Positions 1 through 9,100 are shown, counted from the stretch's first letter. The stretch: DNA of 64,000 nt from Bacillota bacterium (GCA_023390655.1 JAEWCL010000027.1:62001-126000); one strand, 5' to 3'. The notes: a model not told the origin generated them from the sequence alone. Numbers and translations: made by a program.

Positions 1-666
1 GCGTCCAAGCGGGAAGCAGTTGCGCGCGCAAAGGAGCTCCTTTCCCTTGTGGGGCTCACGGAAAAGGAAGGCGCATATCCTTCCCAGCTTTCCGGCGGGC
101 AGCGGCAGCGCGTGGCGATTGCGCGCGCGCTGGCGATGAATCCGAAGGTGCTTTTGTCCGATGAGGCCACAAGCGCGCTTGATCCTGCGACGACGCAGGA
201 GGTGCTCTCGTTATTAAAGGATATTAACCAGCGTCTGGGCATCACGATTGTTGTCATTACGCATGAAATGCGCGTGATCGAAGAGGTCTGCCACCGTGTC
301 GCCATCATCAGCGACAGCCGCATTGCGGAGACGGGAAGCGTTAAGGAAGTGTTCACCCGCCCGCAGTCCGAAGCGGCGCAGCGCCTTGTTTACCCGTTTG
401 GCGGGGAGGGCGCACAGTTTGTCGGCTCCCGATGTTGCCGCATCGTATATGACGGCGGCTCCGCGTTTGAGCCAACCATCGCGCAGATGGTGCTGGAATT
501 CAAGGAGACCGTCAACATTCTGTTTGCGGATACCAAGAACATCGACGGAAAGGCGTTTGGGCAGATCGTGATTCAACTGCCCGAGGCGGACCGGATGGCG
601 CGCAATATGATGGAATATCTCCGCTCCAGAGGATTGAGCGTAGAGGAGGTGGAAGGCTATGTTTGA
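1..666 (+). CDS. metN: Methionine ABC transporter ATP-binding protein MetN (5' partial)
   Basis: ATPase subunit of the MetNIQ importer for D/L-methionine, acting at the cytoplasmic face of the membrane. The frame is open from base 1, so the N-terminus and Walker A lie outside the window. Visible are the ABC signature LSGGQRQR, the Walker B/D-loop region LLSDEATSALD, the H-loop VITHEMR and a C-terminal ferredoxin-like NIL domain (about the last 85 residues) that binds methionine for feedback inhibition in characterised MetN proteins. Walker B reads SDEATSALD, typical of MetN. It overlaps metI by 8 bp, so the two are translationally coupled. Identification is firm because metI and metQ follow directly. 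Confidence 0.95.
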   Translation, partial: ASKREAVARAKELLSLVGLTEKEGAYPSQLSGGQRQRVAIARALAMNPKVLLSDEATSALDPATTQEVLSLLKDINQRLGITIVVITHEMRVIEEVCHRVAIISDSRIAETGSVKEVFTRPQSEAAQRLVYPFGGEGAQFVGSRCCRIVYDGGSAFEPTIAQMVLEFKETVNILFADTKNIDGKAFGQIVIQLPEADRMARNMMEYLRSRGLSVEEVEGYV

Positions 667-1321
667 GCCCGATGTCATACAGATGATCCAAAAGGGCATT
701 GGAGAGACGCTCTACATGGTGCTCACCTCCACCGTGCTCGCTTACGTGCTGGGCCTGCCGCTTGGAATCCTGCTTGTGGTGACGGCACGGGACGGCATCC
801 GTCCCAACAACTGGGTGTATAAGGTGCTTGATATTTTTATCAACCTGATCCGCTCATTACCGTTTTTGATCCTGGCGCTTGCGATATTCCCGGTGACGCG
901 CTTTATTACCGGAACAAGCATTGGACCCAAGGCGACGATCGTACCGCTGGTGGTCTCCGCAGCGCCGTTCATCGCGCGTATGGTCGAGTCCTCCTTTAAA
1001 GAGGTGGACCGGGGTGCGGTGGAGGCGGCGCAGTCCATGGGCGCTTCCCCCTGGCAGATCATTTGGAAGGTGCTGCTCGCGGAGGCGCGGCCGTCGCTCA
1101 TTGTGGGCGCGGCCATCTCCATCACCACCATATTGGGGTATTCCGCAATGGCCGGCTTTGTGGGCGGCGGCGGGCTAGGCGATATCGCCATCCGCTACGG
1201 CTACAACCGGTATCAGACGGACATCATGCTGGTAACGGCAGCCCTCTTGGTGGTGCTTGTACAGATATTCCAGGAGGTTGGCATGCGAATTGCCAAACGT
1301 TCGGATAAAAGAAAAATTTAA
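659..1321 (+). CDS. metI: Methionine ABC transporter permease MetI
   Basis: Membrane subunit of the methionine importer, 220 aa, the usual MetI length. About five hydrophobic segments are visible, and the cytoplasmic EAA loop that docks on MetN reads EAAQSMGASPWQIIWKVLL. The ATG overlaps the metN stop by 8 bp and metQ begins 17 bp downstream, so the three genes form one operon. Nothing is unusual. Any S-box or T-box leader that might control the operon would lie upstream of the window and cannot be judged. Confidence 0.95.
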   Translation: MFEPDVIQMIQKGIGETLYMVLTSTVLAYVLGLPLGILLVVTARDGIRPNNWVYKVLDIFINLIRSLPFLILALAIFPVTRFITGTSIGPKATIVPLVVSAAPFIARMVESSFKEVDRGAVEAAQSMGASPWQIIWKVLLAEARPSLIVGAAISITTILGYSAMAGFVGGGGLGDIAIRYGYNRYQTDIMLVTAALLVVLVQIFQEVGMRIAKRSDKRKI

Positions 1322-1337
1322 TCGGAGGAAGAAAATC

Positions 1338-2228
1338 ATGAAGAAGTATGGTTCCCTGTTCGTTGTAGCGTTGCTTGCGTTTGCGCTGCTCATTGGCTGC
1401 GCAGCACCCGCGGCGCCCGCGGAAGCGACCCCCGCACCCGCTGAAACTGCTGCCGCTCCTTCGGAAGCGCCCGCAGCGCCTGCGGAGACACCCGCGCCTG
1501 TCGTCATCAAAATCGGCGCGACGCCCCTGCCCCATGCGGAAATTTTGAAGATCGCAAAAGAGCTCCTCGCGGCGCAGGGCTATGATCTCCAGATTGTGGA
1601 GTTTACCGACTATGTGCAGCCCAACCTAGCGCTCGACAGCGGCGATCTTGATGCGAACTTCTTCCAGCACAAGCCTTATCTCGACCAGTTCAATTCTGAG
1701 CGGGGCACGGACCTGGTCTCTGTGGCAAACGTCCACTTTGAGCCGCTTGGCATCTATGCAGGCAAGGCCGCAACTCTAGACGCACTCGAGGATAAGGCGC
1801 AGGTTGCGGTGCCCAACGACGCCACAAACGAAGCCCGCGCGCTGCTGCTGCTTGAAACGCAGGGCCTCATCAAGCTCAAGGATGGCGCAGACCTCAATGC
1901 GACCGCCAAGGACATTGTGGAAAACCCGAAGAACCTGCAGATCGTTGAAATTGCGGCGGAGCAGCTTGCACGCTCCCTGCAGGATGTGAGCATCGCTGTC
2001 ATCAACGGCAACTACGCCATCCAGGCGGGCCTCAACGTCGCTACCGACGCGCTTGCAAAGGAAGACGCCGCTTCTATCGCAGCAACGACATTTGCAAACA
2101 TCATCGTCGTAAAGAACGGCAATGAAAACGATCCGGCCGTCCAGGCGCTCATAAAGGCTGTTACCAGCCCTGAGGTGAAGGCGTTTATCGAAACTACCTA
2201 TCAGGGCGCTGTTGTGCCGGTATTCTAA
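1338..2228 (+). CDS. metQ: Methionine-binding lipoprotein MetQ
   Basis: Extracytoplasmic methionine receptor of the NlpA/MetQ family, 296 aa. The ATG at 1338 is chosen because GGAGGA lies 8 bp upstream and a signal peptide follows directly (MKKYGSLFVVALLAFALL) with lipobox LIGC, so the mature protein is lipid-anchored. A roughly 40-residue Ala/Pro/Thr/Glu linker precedes the binding domain, which opens with IKIGATPLPHAEILK. Conserved stretches of the family such as DANFFQHKPYLD are present. It is the last gene of the operon and is followed by a U-rich hairpin terminator. Confidence 0.95.
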   Translation: MKKYGSLFVVALLAFALLIGCAAPAAPAEATPAPAETAAAPSEAPAAPAETPAPVVIKIGATPLPHAEILKIAKELLAAQGYDLQIVEFTDYVQPNLALDSGDLDANFFQHKPYLDQFNSERGTDLVSVANVHFEPLGIYAGKAATLDALEDKAQVAVPNDATNEARALLLLETQGLIKLKDGADLNATAKDIVENPKNLQIVEIAAEQLARSLQDVSIAVINGNYAIQAGLNVATDALAKEDAASIAATTFANIIVVKNGNENDPAVQALIKAVTSPEVKAFIETTYQGAVVPVF

Positions 2229-2250
2229 ACAAAAGCACCGACCGATCAAT

Positions 2251-2288
2251 GGAGACCCGTAGAAATACGGGTTTCTATTTTTGTTTTT
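2251..2288 (+). terminator. Rho-independent terminator of metNIQ
   Basis: Perfect 7-bp stem ACCCGTA (2255-2261) / TACGGGT (2266-2272) with a GAAA loop, extended by weaker pairs, then a T-rich tract from 2273. It lies 23 bp after the metQ stop. Confidence 0.85.
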
Positions 2289-2352
2289 GGAGCGCATGCG
2301 GCCCGAAATCCGGTTGTATGGCATATACTGGATTGTCATGTTTTGATGGGGG

Positions 2353-2931
2353 GTGAGCAGGGTGCAGTGGCAAGAAGAAATCCGGCGTCTTTGGACGGAT
2401 TTCTTGTTTTGGATCCGGTACTACATCATCAGCCTGATGTTCGGGCTGCAGGATTTTCACTACGTAGCGTCCCGCGTGCTGCGCAACGCAACTGCGTTTG
2501 CCGTTGCGTTCGTGGCAATCTATGGGGAAACGAATGCGGGACGGCTGGGCGATCTGCTCGTGGAGCATGTTCTGTTGCTGACAAGCTATGTAACGGCAGT
2601 GCGGGCAGGGCGCGATACGGGGCCAATCAAAGCGCAATGGATGGAGAACGCGAACCAACTGGCGGAATTTTTAAGCGGCCTGAACCCATATTGGGATAAA
2701 GATGCATGGATGGAGCTTTTGCAGGAACGGTTCGGGCTCGAAGAACGGCTGATTCTAAGACTCCAGCAGGGGGATTTTCTAGCCGCGGTGAACCAGTTTG
2801 ACGCCGCCCATTCCAATGCCGAACGGATCACTTCCTACATGCTGCGCGGCATTACCCTGCAATTTGGGGAGAACTTGCCTGTACAAAGCGGCAGCATGGA
2901 ACAATCCGGGCCGGATTGGGCGCAGCTATAG
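2353..2931 (+). CDS. Conserved Bacillota protein of unknown function
   Basis: 192 aa, GTG start at 2353 behind a G-rich Shine-Dalgarno; a second GTG at 2362 is possible. There is no signal peptide. The protein is helical and rich in Trp, with features I recall from a family of small Bacillota proteins sometimes mislabelled acetylglutamate kinase: an N-terminal RLWTDFLFWIRYYIIS segment, a central HVLLLTSYVTAVRAG segment and a downstream ENANQLAEFLSGLNPYW segment, the last ending in the family's NPYW. The cytosolic or membrane-peripheral role is unknown. It sits alone between two terminators and appears monocistronic. Family assignment is from memory of motif layout, not from a search. Confidence 0.7.
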   Translation: MSRVQWQEEIRRLWTDFLFWIRYYIISLMFGLQDFHYVASRVLRNATAFAVAFVAIYGETNAGRLGDLLVEHVLLLTSYVTAVRAGRDTGPIKAQWMENANQLAEFLSGLNPYWDKDAWMELLQERFGLEERLILRLQQGDFLAAVNQFDAAHSNAERITSYMLRGITLQFGENLPVQSGSMEQSGPDWAQL

Positions 2932-2952
2932 GCGTGTGCCCGAACGGATGAT

Positions 2953-2975
2953 ACCGCCTGCCGGCGGTCTTTTTT
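2953..2975 (+). terminator. Rho-independent terminator
   Basis: Stem ACCGCC (2953-2958) / GGCGGT (2963-2968), loop TGCC, then CTTTTTT. It follows the hypothetical gene ending at 2931 and separates it from the rhamnose operon. Confidence 0.8.
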
Positions 2976-3078
2976 CATGCTGCGGATGATCCGCTGCAGA
3001 AGGTATGCAGGCTTCACCACATTTGTGACAGGTGCATATTGTGTACTATGGATTGTTACATAAGGGAGGCATGCAGCC

Positions 3079-3957
3079 GTGAAAGGCATTATTCTGGCGG
3101 GGGGATCGGGAAGCCGCCTTTACCCGCTGACAATGGTGACATCAAAACAACTCCTGCCGGTTTACGACAAACCGATGATATTCTATCCGCTTTCCACCCT
3201 GATGCTTGCAGGGATACGCGATATCCTCATCATTTCCACACCGCAGGACTTAGGGCAGTTTGAACGCCTGCTGGGAGATGGAACGGAATTTGGCATTCGC
3301 CTTTGTTATGCCGCGCAGCCTTCCCCGGATGGCCTGGCGCAGGCATTTTTAATTGGAGAAGAATTCGTTGCGGGTGACCGCTGCGCCATGATCCTGGGCG
3401 ATAACCTTTTCTATGGAAGCGGCCTGAAAGCGCATTTGCAGGAAGCGGCAGCCCGGGAACGGGGCGCTACCATATTTGCATACTATGTACAGGACCCGCA
3501 TCGCTTTGGCGTGGTAGAGCTGGATGAGGAGGGCAAGGCGGTCTCCATCGAGGAAAAACCGGCCAGCCCAAAATCGAATTACTGCGTGACGGGGCTCTAC
3601 TTTTATGACGCCGATGTCTGCGAATACGCAAAACGCGTCAAACCCTCGGCCCGGGGCGAGCTTGAAATCACGGACCTGAACCGCATGTATATGGAGCGGG
3701 GGGAGCTATATGTCGTACCGCTTGGCCGTGGCTACGCGTGGCTTGACGCGGGTACCATCGATACGCTTATTGATGCGGCGGAGTTTGTAAAGGTGATTGA
3801 AACGCGGCAGGGCGTCAAGATTTCTGCCCTGGAAGAGATTGCCTACCACAACGGCTGGATCACCAGGAAACAGCTCCAGGGCGCTGCGGAGCGGTACGGC
3901 AAATCCCGTTACGGCGCGCATCTTCGTGCGGTTTCCGAAGACCGGCTCTTATATTGA
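3079..3957 (+). CDS. rfbA: Glucose-1-phosphate thymidylyltransferase RfbA/RmlA
   Basis: First enzyme of dTDP-L-rhamnose synthesis: dTTP + glucose-1-phosphate to dTDP-glucose, in the cytosol. 292 aa, the normal length. The GTG start has GGGAGG 9 bp upstream and gives the N-terminal nucleotide-binding signature GIILAGGSGSRLYPLT; VTSKQLLPVYDKPMIFYPLS and the EEKPASPKS sugar-phosphate loop follow. It leads a four-gene operon rfbA-rfbC-rfbB-rfbD with short gaps or overlaps. No glycosyltransferases follow, so the rhamnose acceptor (cell-wall polysaccharide is likely) is not revealed here. Confidence 0.97.
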   Translation: MKGIILAGGSGSRLYPLTMVTSKQLLPVYDKPMIFYPLSTLMLAGIRDILIISTPQDLGQFERLLGDGTEFGIRLCYAAQPSPDGLAQAFLIGEEFVAGDRCAMILGDNLFYGSGLKAHLQEAAARERGATIFAYYVQDPHRFGVVELDEEGKAVSIEEKPASPKSNYCVTGLYFYDADVCEYAKRVKPSARGELEITDLNRMYMERGELYVVPLGRGYAWLDAGTIDTLIDAAEFVKVIETRQGVKISALEEIAYHNGWITRKQLQGAAERYGKSRYGAHLRAVSEDRLLY

Positions 3958-3967
3958 GGGAAGCGGC

Positions 3968-4531
3968 ATGAAAATCGTAAAGACGGATATACCGGATGTT
4001 TGTATTTTGGAACCCGCCGCATATGGGGATGCGCGCGGCTGGTTCATGGAAGCATGGTCGGCCCGGACGATGGAGGCGGCAGGCCTTTTCTATGCCTTTG
4101 TACAGGATAACCACTCCTATTCCGCGCAGAAAGGCACGCTGCGCGGAATCCATGCGCAAAAGGGGGAGGCGGCGCAGGCAAAGCTGGTGCGCTGCACAAG
4201 AGGGGCGGTATTGGATGTGGCTGTGGATTTCAGGAGAGGCTCGCCGACGTATCAAAAATGGGTGGCGGTGGAACTTACGGCAGTAAACCGGCGACAACTG
4301 CTGATCCCGCGCGGGTTTGGGCACGCGTTTTTAACGCTGACGGACGATGTGGAGTTTTTGTATAAGACGGACAATTGTTATGTACCGGAGGCGGACCGCA
4401 GCATCCGCTGGAACGACCCGGCGCTTATGATCGATTGGGGAACGGATCGCCCCCTGTTATCGGAAAAGGACAACAATGCGCCGCACCTTCATGAAAGCGA
4501 TCTTGACTTTGTATATGAGGGATGTCCATGA
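3968..4531 (+). CDS. rfbC: dTDP-4-dehydrorhamnose 3,5-epimerase RfbC/RmlC
   Basis: Third pathway step, a cupin-fold double epimerase. The frame is open further upstream inside rfbA, but the ATG at 3968 gives 187 aa with the correct N-terminus (MKIVKTDIPDVCILEP) and starts 10 bp after the rfbA stop. Visible family motifs are DARGWFMEAW, the QDNHSYS and GTLRGIHAQ segment with the catalytic His, LDVAVDFRRGSPTY with the catalytic Asp, and PRGFGHAFLTL. The order A-C-B-D differs from the common B-D-A-C but all four activities are present. Confidence 0.95.
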   Translation: MKIVKTDIPDVCILEPAAYGDARGWFMEAWSARTMEAAGLFYAFVQDNHSYSAQKGTLRGIHAQKGEAAQAKLVRCTRGAVLDVAVDFRRGSPTYQKWVAVELTAVNRRQLLIPRGFGHAFLTLTDDVEFLYKTDNCYVPEADRSIRWNDPALMIDWGTDRPLLSEKDNNAPHLHESDLDFVYEGCP

Positions 4532-5553
4532 CAACATATTTGATTACCGGAGGCGCTGGATTTATCGGCGCCAATTTTATTGTTTATCTCTTGGAACATG
4601 AAACCTCCGCCCGGATTGTCTGTCTGGACGCGCTGACATACGCGGGCAACCCGGAAACGCTTTCCGGTATCCGGCAGGAAGGGTTCCGCTTTATCAAGGG
4701 GGATATCACGGACCGCGCGTTGGTGGATGCGGTGTTTGAAGCTGAACGGCCGGATGTTGTGGTGAATTTCGCGGCGGAAAGCCATGTGGACCGCTCCATA
4801 TTGGACCCGGCGCTGTTTTTAAAAACCAACATCCTTGGTACGGGCGTGTTATTGGATGCGTGCAGGGAATACGGCGTGGAGCGCTTCCACCAGGTATCCA
4901 CCGATGAAGTGTATGGAGACCTCCCGCTGGACCGGCCGGACCTTCTGTTTGCGGAAGAAACGCCCATCCATACGTCGAGCCCGTATTCTGCGTCAAAGGC
5001 GGCTGCGGATTTATTGGTGCAGGCATATGCCCGCACCTACAGGCTGCCCGTGACGATCTCGCGCTGTTCCAACAACTATGGGCCGTATCAGTTTCCGGAA
5101 AAGCTGATCCCGCTGATGATCGTCAATGCCCTCAGCGACCGTGCGCTGCCGGTGTACGGCACGGGAGAAAACGTGCGCGACTGGCTGCATGTGGAGGATC
5201 ACTGCGCGGCGATCAACCGGATTTTGCAGCGGGGCAGGGACGGGGAGGTCTACAACATTGGCGGAAACTGCGAGCGCACAAATCTTGCGGTGGTGAAAAC
5301 CATCCTGCGCGCGCTCCATAAGCCGGAAAGCCTCATCCAATTTGTAACGGACCGCCCGGGGCATGACAGGCGCTATGCAATCGACGCTACAAAATTGCAG
5401 AAAGAACTGGACTGGACGCCGAAGATGCCGTTTACACAAGGCATACAGAGGACGGTGGACTGGTACCGGGAAAATCAAACATGGTGGACGCATATTGTAA
5501 GCGGGGAATACCGCGCGTATGAGGCCCGGCTGTACGGGGAGGGCGCAACATGA
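4528..5553 (+). CDS. rfbB: dTDP-glucose 4,6-dehydratase RfbB/RmlB
   Basis: Second pathway step: NAD-dependent conversion of dTDP-glucose to dTDP-4-keto-6-deoxyglucose. An extended SDR: TGGAGFIGANF nucleotide-binding loop, FAAESHVDRS, STDEVYGD with the catalytic Thr/Asp/Glu triad, and YSASKAAAD with the Tyr-x3-Lys pair. Two ATGs occur, 4522 and 4528. I favour 4528 because GAGGG at 4517-4521 is then correctly spaced; the first ATG would sit on it. The start overlaps the end of rfbC and the stop overlaps rfbD by an ATGA, indicating coupling. 341 aa. Confidence 0.96.
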   Translation: MTTYLITGGAGFIGANFIVYLLEHETSARIVCLDALTYAGNPETLSGIRQEGFRFIKGDITDRALVDAVFEAERPDVVVNFAAESHVDRSILDPALFLKTNILGTGVLLDACREYGVERFHQVSTDEVYGDLPLDRPDLLFAEETPIHTSSPYSASKAAADLLVQAYARTYRLPVTISRCSNNYGPYQFPEKLIPLMIVNALSDRALPVYGTGENVRDWLHVEDHCAAINRILQRGRDGEVYNIGGNCERTNLAVVKTILRALHKPESLIQFVTDRPGHDRRYAIDATKLQKELDWTPKMPFTQGIQRTVDWYRENQTWWTHIVSGEYRAYEARLYGEGAT

Positions 5554-6410
5554 AATTCCTTGTAACAGGCGGAAGCGGGCAATTGGGGTCTGATGTTGAA
5601 AGCGTGCTCCGGCAGCGCGGGCTGGACTATTTAAGCGTTGGCACACGGCAGCTTGATATTACGGATGAAGACGCGGTGTTTGCCTGTATGCGGGCATACC
5701 GGCCGGATGCGGTGCTGCACTGCGCGGCGTATACCAAGGTGGATCAGGCGGAGGAGGAAGAAGAGCGCTGCCGCATGATAAATGCGGCGGGTACGCGGCA
5801 CATCGCCCGCGCCTGCGAAGCCTGCGGCGCAAAGCTGTTGTATACAAGCACAGACTATGTGTTTCCAGGCACAGGGGAGACGCCGTATGAAACGGACGCT
5901 CTCACAGGCCCGCTCAATGTGTATGGGCAGACGAAGCTCGAAGGCGAGTTTGCGGTAAGGGAGGCGCTGGAGCGCCACTTTATCGTGCGTGTTTCCTGGC
6001 TGTTTGGAAAAAACGGCAACAACTTTGTAAAGACCATGCTGCGCCTTGGGCGGGAGAGACGGACGCTTAACGTGGTTTGTGACCAGATCGGCTCCCCCAC
6101 CTATACGGCGGACCTGGCGGTGCTGCTGTGCGATATGGTAGAAAGCGACGTATACGGCACCTATCATGCCACAAATGAAGGATTTTGCAGCTGGTACGAT
6201 TGCGCAAAGGCAGTCTTTCGGCTTTCAGGGGAGACAACGGAAGTTTTGCCGATTGCGACTGCAGACTATCCCACAAAGGCCAAGCGCCCGCTCAACTCGC
6301 GCTTGAGCAAGAAAAGCCTTATGGAGGCGGGATTTTCGCGTCTGCCCGCGTGGGAGGATGGGCTTTTGCGGTACGTAATGGCGGAGGACTATCTGGCAGC
6401 GCCGCTATAG
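5550..6410 (+). CDS. rfbD: dTDP-4-dehydrorhamnose reductase RfbD/RmlD
   Basis: Last pathway step, NAD(P)H reduction to dTDP-L-rhamnose. 286 aa, start overlapping the rfbB stop as ATGA. The N-terminus KFLVTGGSGQLGSDV is the Rossmann loop; CAAYTKVDQAEEE is diagnostic for RmlD; STDYVFPG and YGQTKLEGE carry the Ser/Tyr/Lys catalytic residues; RVSWLFGKNGNNFVKTML is conserved. It ends the operon, followed by a hairpin shared with the convergent MFS gene. Confidence 0.96.
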   Translation: MKFLVTGGSGQLGSDVESVLRQRGLDYLSVGTRQLDITDEDAVFACMRAYRPDAVLHCAAYTKVDQAEEEEERCRMINAAGTRHIARACEACGAKLLYTSTDYVFPGTGETPYETDALTGPLNVYGQTKLEGEFAVREALERHFIVRVSWLFGKNGNNFVKTMLRLGRERRTLNVVCDQIGSPTYTADLAVLLCDMVESDVYGTYHATNEGFCSWYDCAKAVFRLSGETTEVLPIATADYPTKAKRPLNSRLSKKSLMEAGFSRLPAWEDGLLRYVMAEDYLAAPL

Positions 6411-6444
6411 GCTGGGGTACATGAAACCGGAAAGCGGCATCATA

Positions 6445-6476
6445 AAGAAAGCGCTCCTAAGTTGGAACGCTTTCTT
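6445..6476. terminator. Bidirectional hairpin between rfbD and MFS gene
   Basis: AAGAAAGCG (6445-6453) pairs perfectly with CGCTTTCTT (6468-6476), with inner TCC/GGA pairs in the loop. A-rich on the left and T-rich on the right, so it can end transcription from both convergent genes. Confidence 0.75.
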
Positions 6477-6507
6477 TTGGCATACACATTCTTTGTGACT
6501 TTGGATG

Positions 6508-7779
6508 CTAACCGACAGAGGATGGCTTCTGCGCACTGCCCTGCGTCCGCGTCATGAAAAGGACGATGAGCAATTCCGCCGACAACAGCAGCAAATTGAG
6601 CGTCAGCGGAAACATTCTGTTTTGCTCCGACAACTGCCCGGCAATCCATCCGACAGGCGCGCTGATCAATAGAATCAGCGCAGTAATCAGGCTGTTGACC
6701 TGCGCGCGCTCCTGCGCCGGGATGGTGATAGACAGGAGCGACTCACACAAAGGCCCAAGCACGGCAAGCGCAAACGCCTCACATATGGCGGAAAAGAATA
6801 CAACCCCGATGGCGGCTGCGCCAAACGGCTGGCATAGGAGCAGCGCACCTAAACCCAACCCATGCGCGCCAAGGCCAAGGAGCAAGGGCCGCCGGATTGA
6901 ACGCATGTGGATATGCGAGGTAATGCATGCATAGACCGCTATGGTGACGATGGCCTTTACAGGCGGGAACAGGGAAAGCGCCCAGGTATGCATGCCATAT
7001 GCGGTTGTCACAAACAGCGGCCAGAACGCCGCCTGTACGATATTGAAGCAGGTCATCAGCGCTATAAGCGCCACATACAGCAATAGGCGCGGCCGGGCAA
7101 GCGCAGCTGACAGCGCGCGCCAGCCGCCAAAGGTCAGGCGAATGAGGGACTGTCCTCTGGTTTCGTCCATGCGCTGCAGGCCGATCCCGCTTTCCCGCAC
7201 CATGCGGTATTGCAGCAGAAACTTTGCGCTCATTGCCGCCATGGCAATGAGATATACGATCCGCATGGTCGGCACGAGCAGAAAACGGTCGATACACAGG
7301 CCGATGACTGGCGAGAGAAACCCCGCAAACAAGCCGATCAGATTGAACAGCGTGTAAATGTTGATCATCTGCGAGGCGTTGCCATCCTCAATGATCATAC
7401 AGCTGAAGCAGTTGCCTGTGACCCGCCACATGCTGTTGAACAGCACTGCGCACAGGAAATACCAATAGCCCTGCGCCGCCGCCCAAAGGATGCAGGGCAG
7501 TGTCCAGCTCACAAGACCGAACAAAAGCATCGTCCGGCGTCTGCCGTATTTATCTACAATCGCCCCGGAAAACAGTGCCCAAAAGAATTGCATTGCAAGG
7601 CCCAGGCCAAGTACCATGCCGATTTCTACATCCCGCAGACCGATTGCGGCCATATACACGGAAGCAAACGGCAGGACCAGATTGTTTGGAATCGCCCATA
7701 ACGGCTCTGTCACAACGCAGGCCCGTTGGTTTCCCCGGAGCGAACGCATGGTTCGCCATAAAGGATGCGGCGTTTTCAT
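6508..7779 (-). CDS. MFS transporter, substrate unknown
   Basis: Twelve-segment major facilitator, 423 aa from the ATG at 7779, which has AAGGAG 10 bp upstream; a longer frame to 7836 lacks a ribosome binding site. The loop between helices 2 and 3 carries the family motif as SGAIVDKYGRRRTMLL. There is no signal for a particular substrate. It lies downstream of, and on the same strand as, the radical SAM/MoeA genes but with a 264-bp gap, so co-transcription is uncertain. It could be a drug or sugar efflux protein; I cannot choose. Confidence 0.8.
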   Translation of the reverse strand: MKTPHPLWRTMRSLRGNQRACVVTEPLWAIPNNLVLPFASVYMAAIGLRDVEIGMVLGLGLAMQFFWALFSGAIVDKYGRRRTMLLFGLVSWTLPCILWAAAQGYWYFLCAVLFNSMWRVTGNCFSCMIIEDGNASQMINIYTLFNLIGLFAGFLSPVIGLCIDRFLLVPTMRIVYLIAMAAMSAKFLLQYRMVRESGIGLQRMDETRGQSLIRLTFGGWRALSAALARPRLLLYVALIALMTCFNIVQAAFWPLFVTTAYGMHTWALSLFPPVKAIVTIAVYACITSHIHMRSIRRPLLLGLGAHGLGLGALLLCQPFGAAAIGVVFFSAICEAFALAVLGPLCESLLSITIPAQERAQVNSLITALILLISAPVGWIAGQLSEQNRMFPLTLNLLLLSAELLIVLFMTRTQGSAQKPSSVG

Positions 7780-8043
7780 ATACAAGTTCTCCTTATATTT
7801 TTTAGTACACATCAACTCCTTTCCAAAAAGAGGCACCGGCAGGTTTCATCAGACTTGGGCTTACGAACTGAATGCGCATGCTTTCATTCCGCCTTTGCTA
7901 AAATCGGGGATGTTTTTGTGAGGAAGATAAACCCATTATATTGGGATCTATAGCGGGGATCAATGGCGCAGGGTTTTACGGCAGATTTTATATCGAAATT
8001 CACACCTCACATTGATCCGGAGCGGGGCGGTTATCCTTAAATT

Positions 8044-9099
8044 CTATTGCGCGGCAGGTGTCGCCAGACGCATGCCCTGCGCGGCGTAGTAGGCCTCCAG
8101 CTCCTCAAGTCTGTTGCGGAATTCCATAGTTCCTTCATACGTTACGGTTGGATCCTCCTCCTGCCGGTTGACATAAGCGGGAATCCGGTTGATATGGATC
8201 ACGAGCGCGCTGTTGCCGCCGCCCGCCCAGAAAGGCGTTATGCCGTCTTTGCCCTTGTTCCAGCCCTGCGCGCCGGTGATATCCACATTGCGCAACACCA
8301 GCCGCGCCATTGCGATCACCCGCGCGGCCTCCTGCGCGGAACATGCTTCCACCCCTTTGAGCACGATGCCCGCAAAGGGGACGAATTTGCTGACATACAG
8401 GCTGCTTAGATGCGGGAACTGCTTGATCTGGAAGAGAAAATCCGTATAATCCTGATATTTCGTCTCCGTTGGACTGATGCCCGCCAGTATTCCGGTGCCA
8501 AGGCTGATGCCCGCCTCGCCGATGCGCCAGGCGAACGCCTCTTTTTCCGCCAGGCTGTCCCCCGGCTTTACGGCGGCAAACAGCGCGGGGTTGCGCGTTT
8601 CAAATACCGAGCGCACCATCTTGACGCCGTATCCCTTGATCTCCCGCAGGGTTTCGAGCGACATAGCGGCCCCACAGTTCACATCGATCTGCGCCTCCGT
8701 AAACCCGGCGTTATAGATGCCGCGCACGATGGCAAGGATATCCTGCCCTTCACTACCCAATGTTGTGCCGCCGCTCAGGTGGAAATCGTATACGCCGTGG
8801 GCAAAGAGATAGCCCACCGCCTTCAAAATTTCCTCCATGGACAGCGCCTGCTTTCCCTTTTCCCGCCAATAGGGGCAATAGGTGCACAGCGGTTTTAGGT
8901 TGCACGCAAGCACCGTCGCGATGCCGCCGCAGGCTGTGAATATGGTTCCGTTCTCTCGCTCGCGCACCAGCCGTGCCGTTTCAAAAAGCGCCTCCGCGGC
9001 CTCATGTTCCTCTGAATGCGTAAACAGATACAGTGCTTCCGCATGTTCGATAGGCCTGCTTGTTGCCGCCTGCAATATGTTAAGATACTCCGCGTTCAT
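8044..9099 (-). CDS. Radical SAM protein of the BioB/HydE/HmdB type with CX5CX2C motif
   Basis: 351 aa. The ATG at 9099 is chosen because GGGAGG stands 7 bp upstream; it lies 1 bp after the preceding moeA-like stop. The cluster motif is C66-x5-C72-x2-C75 (ACNLKPLCTYCPYW) instead of the usual CX3CX2C. The CX5CX2C spacing is the published hallmark of HmdB, a BioB-like enzyme linked to the iron-guanylylpyridinol cofactor of [Fe]-hydrogenase. A following DFHLSGGTTLGSEG stretch fits the SAM-binding GGE-type region. The C-terminal part resembles a BATS domain. No hmd or hcg gene is present, so the reaction is unknown. It is last in a row of minus-strand genes with two MoeA-like proteins. HydE/PylB-like activity is an alternative. 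Confidence 0.8.
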   Translation of the reverse strand: MNAEYLNILQAATSRPIEHAEALYLFTHSEEHEAAEALFETARLVRERENGTIFTACGGIATVLACNLKPLCTYCPYWREKGKQALSMEEILKAVGYLFAHGVYDFHLSGGTTLGSEGQDILAIVRGIYNAGFTEAQIDVNCGAAMSLETLREIKGYGVKMVRSVFETRNPALFAAVKPGDSLAEKEAFAWRIGEAGISLGTGILAGISPTETKYQDYTDFLFQIKQFPHLSSLYVSKFVPFAGIVLKGVEACSAQEAARVIAMARLVLRNVDITGAQGWNKGKDGITPFWAGGGNSALVIHINRIPAYVNRQEEDPTVTYEGTMEFRNRLEELEAYYAAQGMRLATPAAQ

Positions 9100-9100
9100 T

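Noticed and set aside
1257..1337. Upstream start for metQ
   Set aside because: The longer frame begins inside metI and would place a non-secretory segment before the signal peptide; ATG 1338 has the ribosome binding site.
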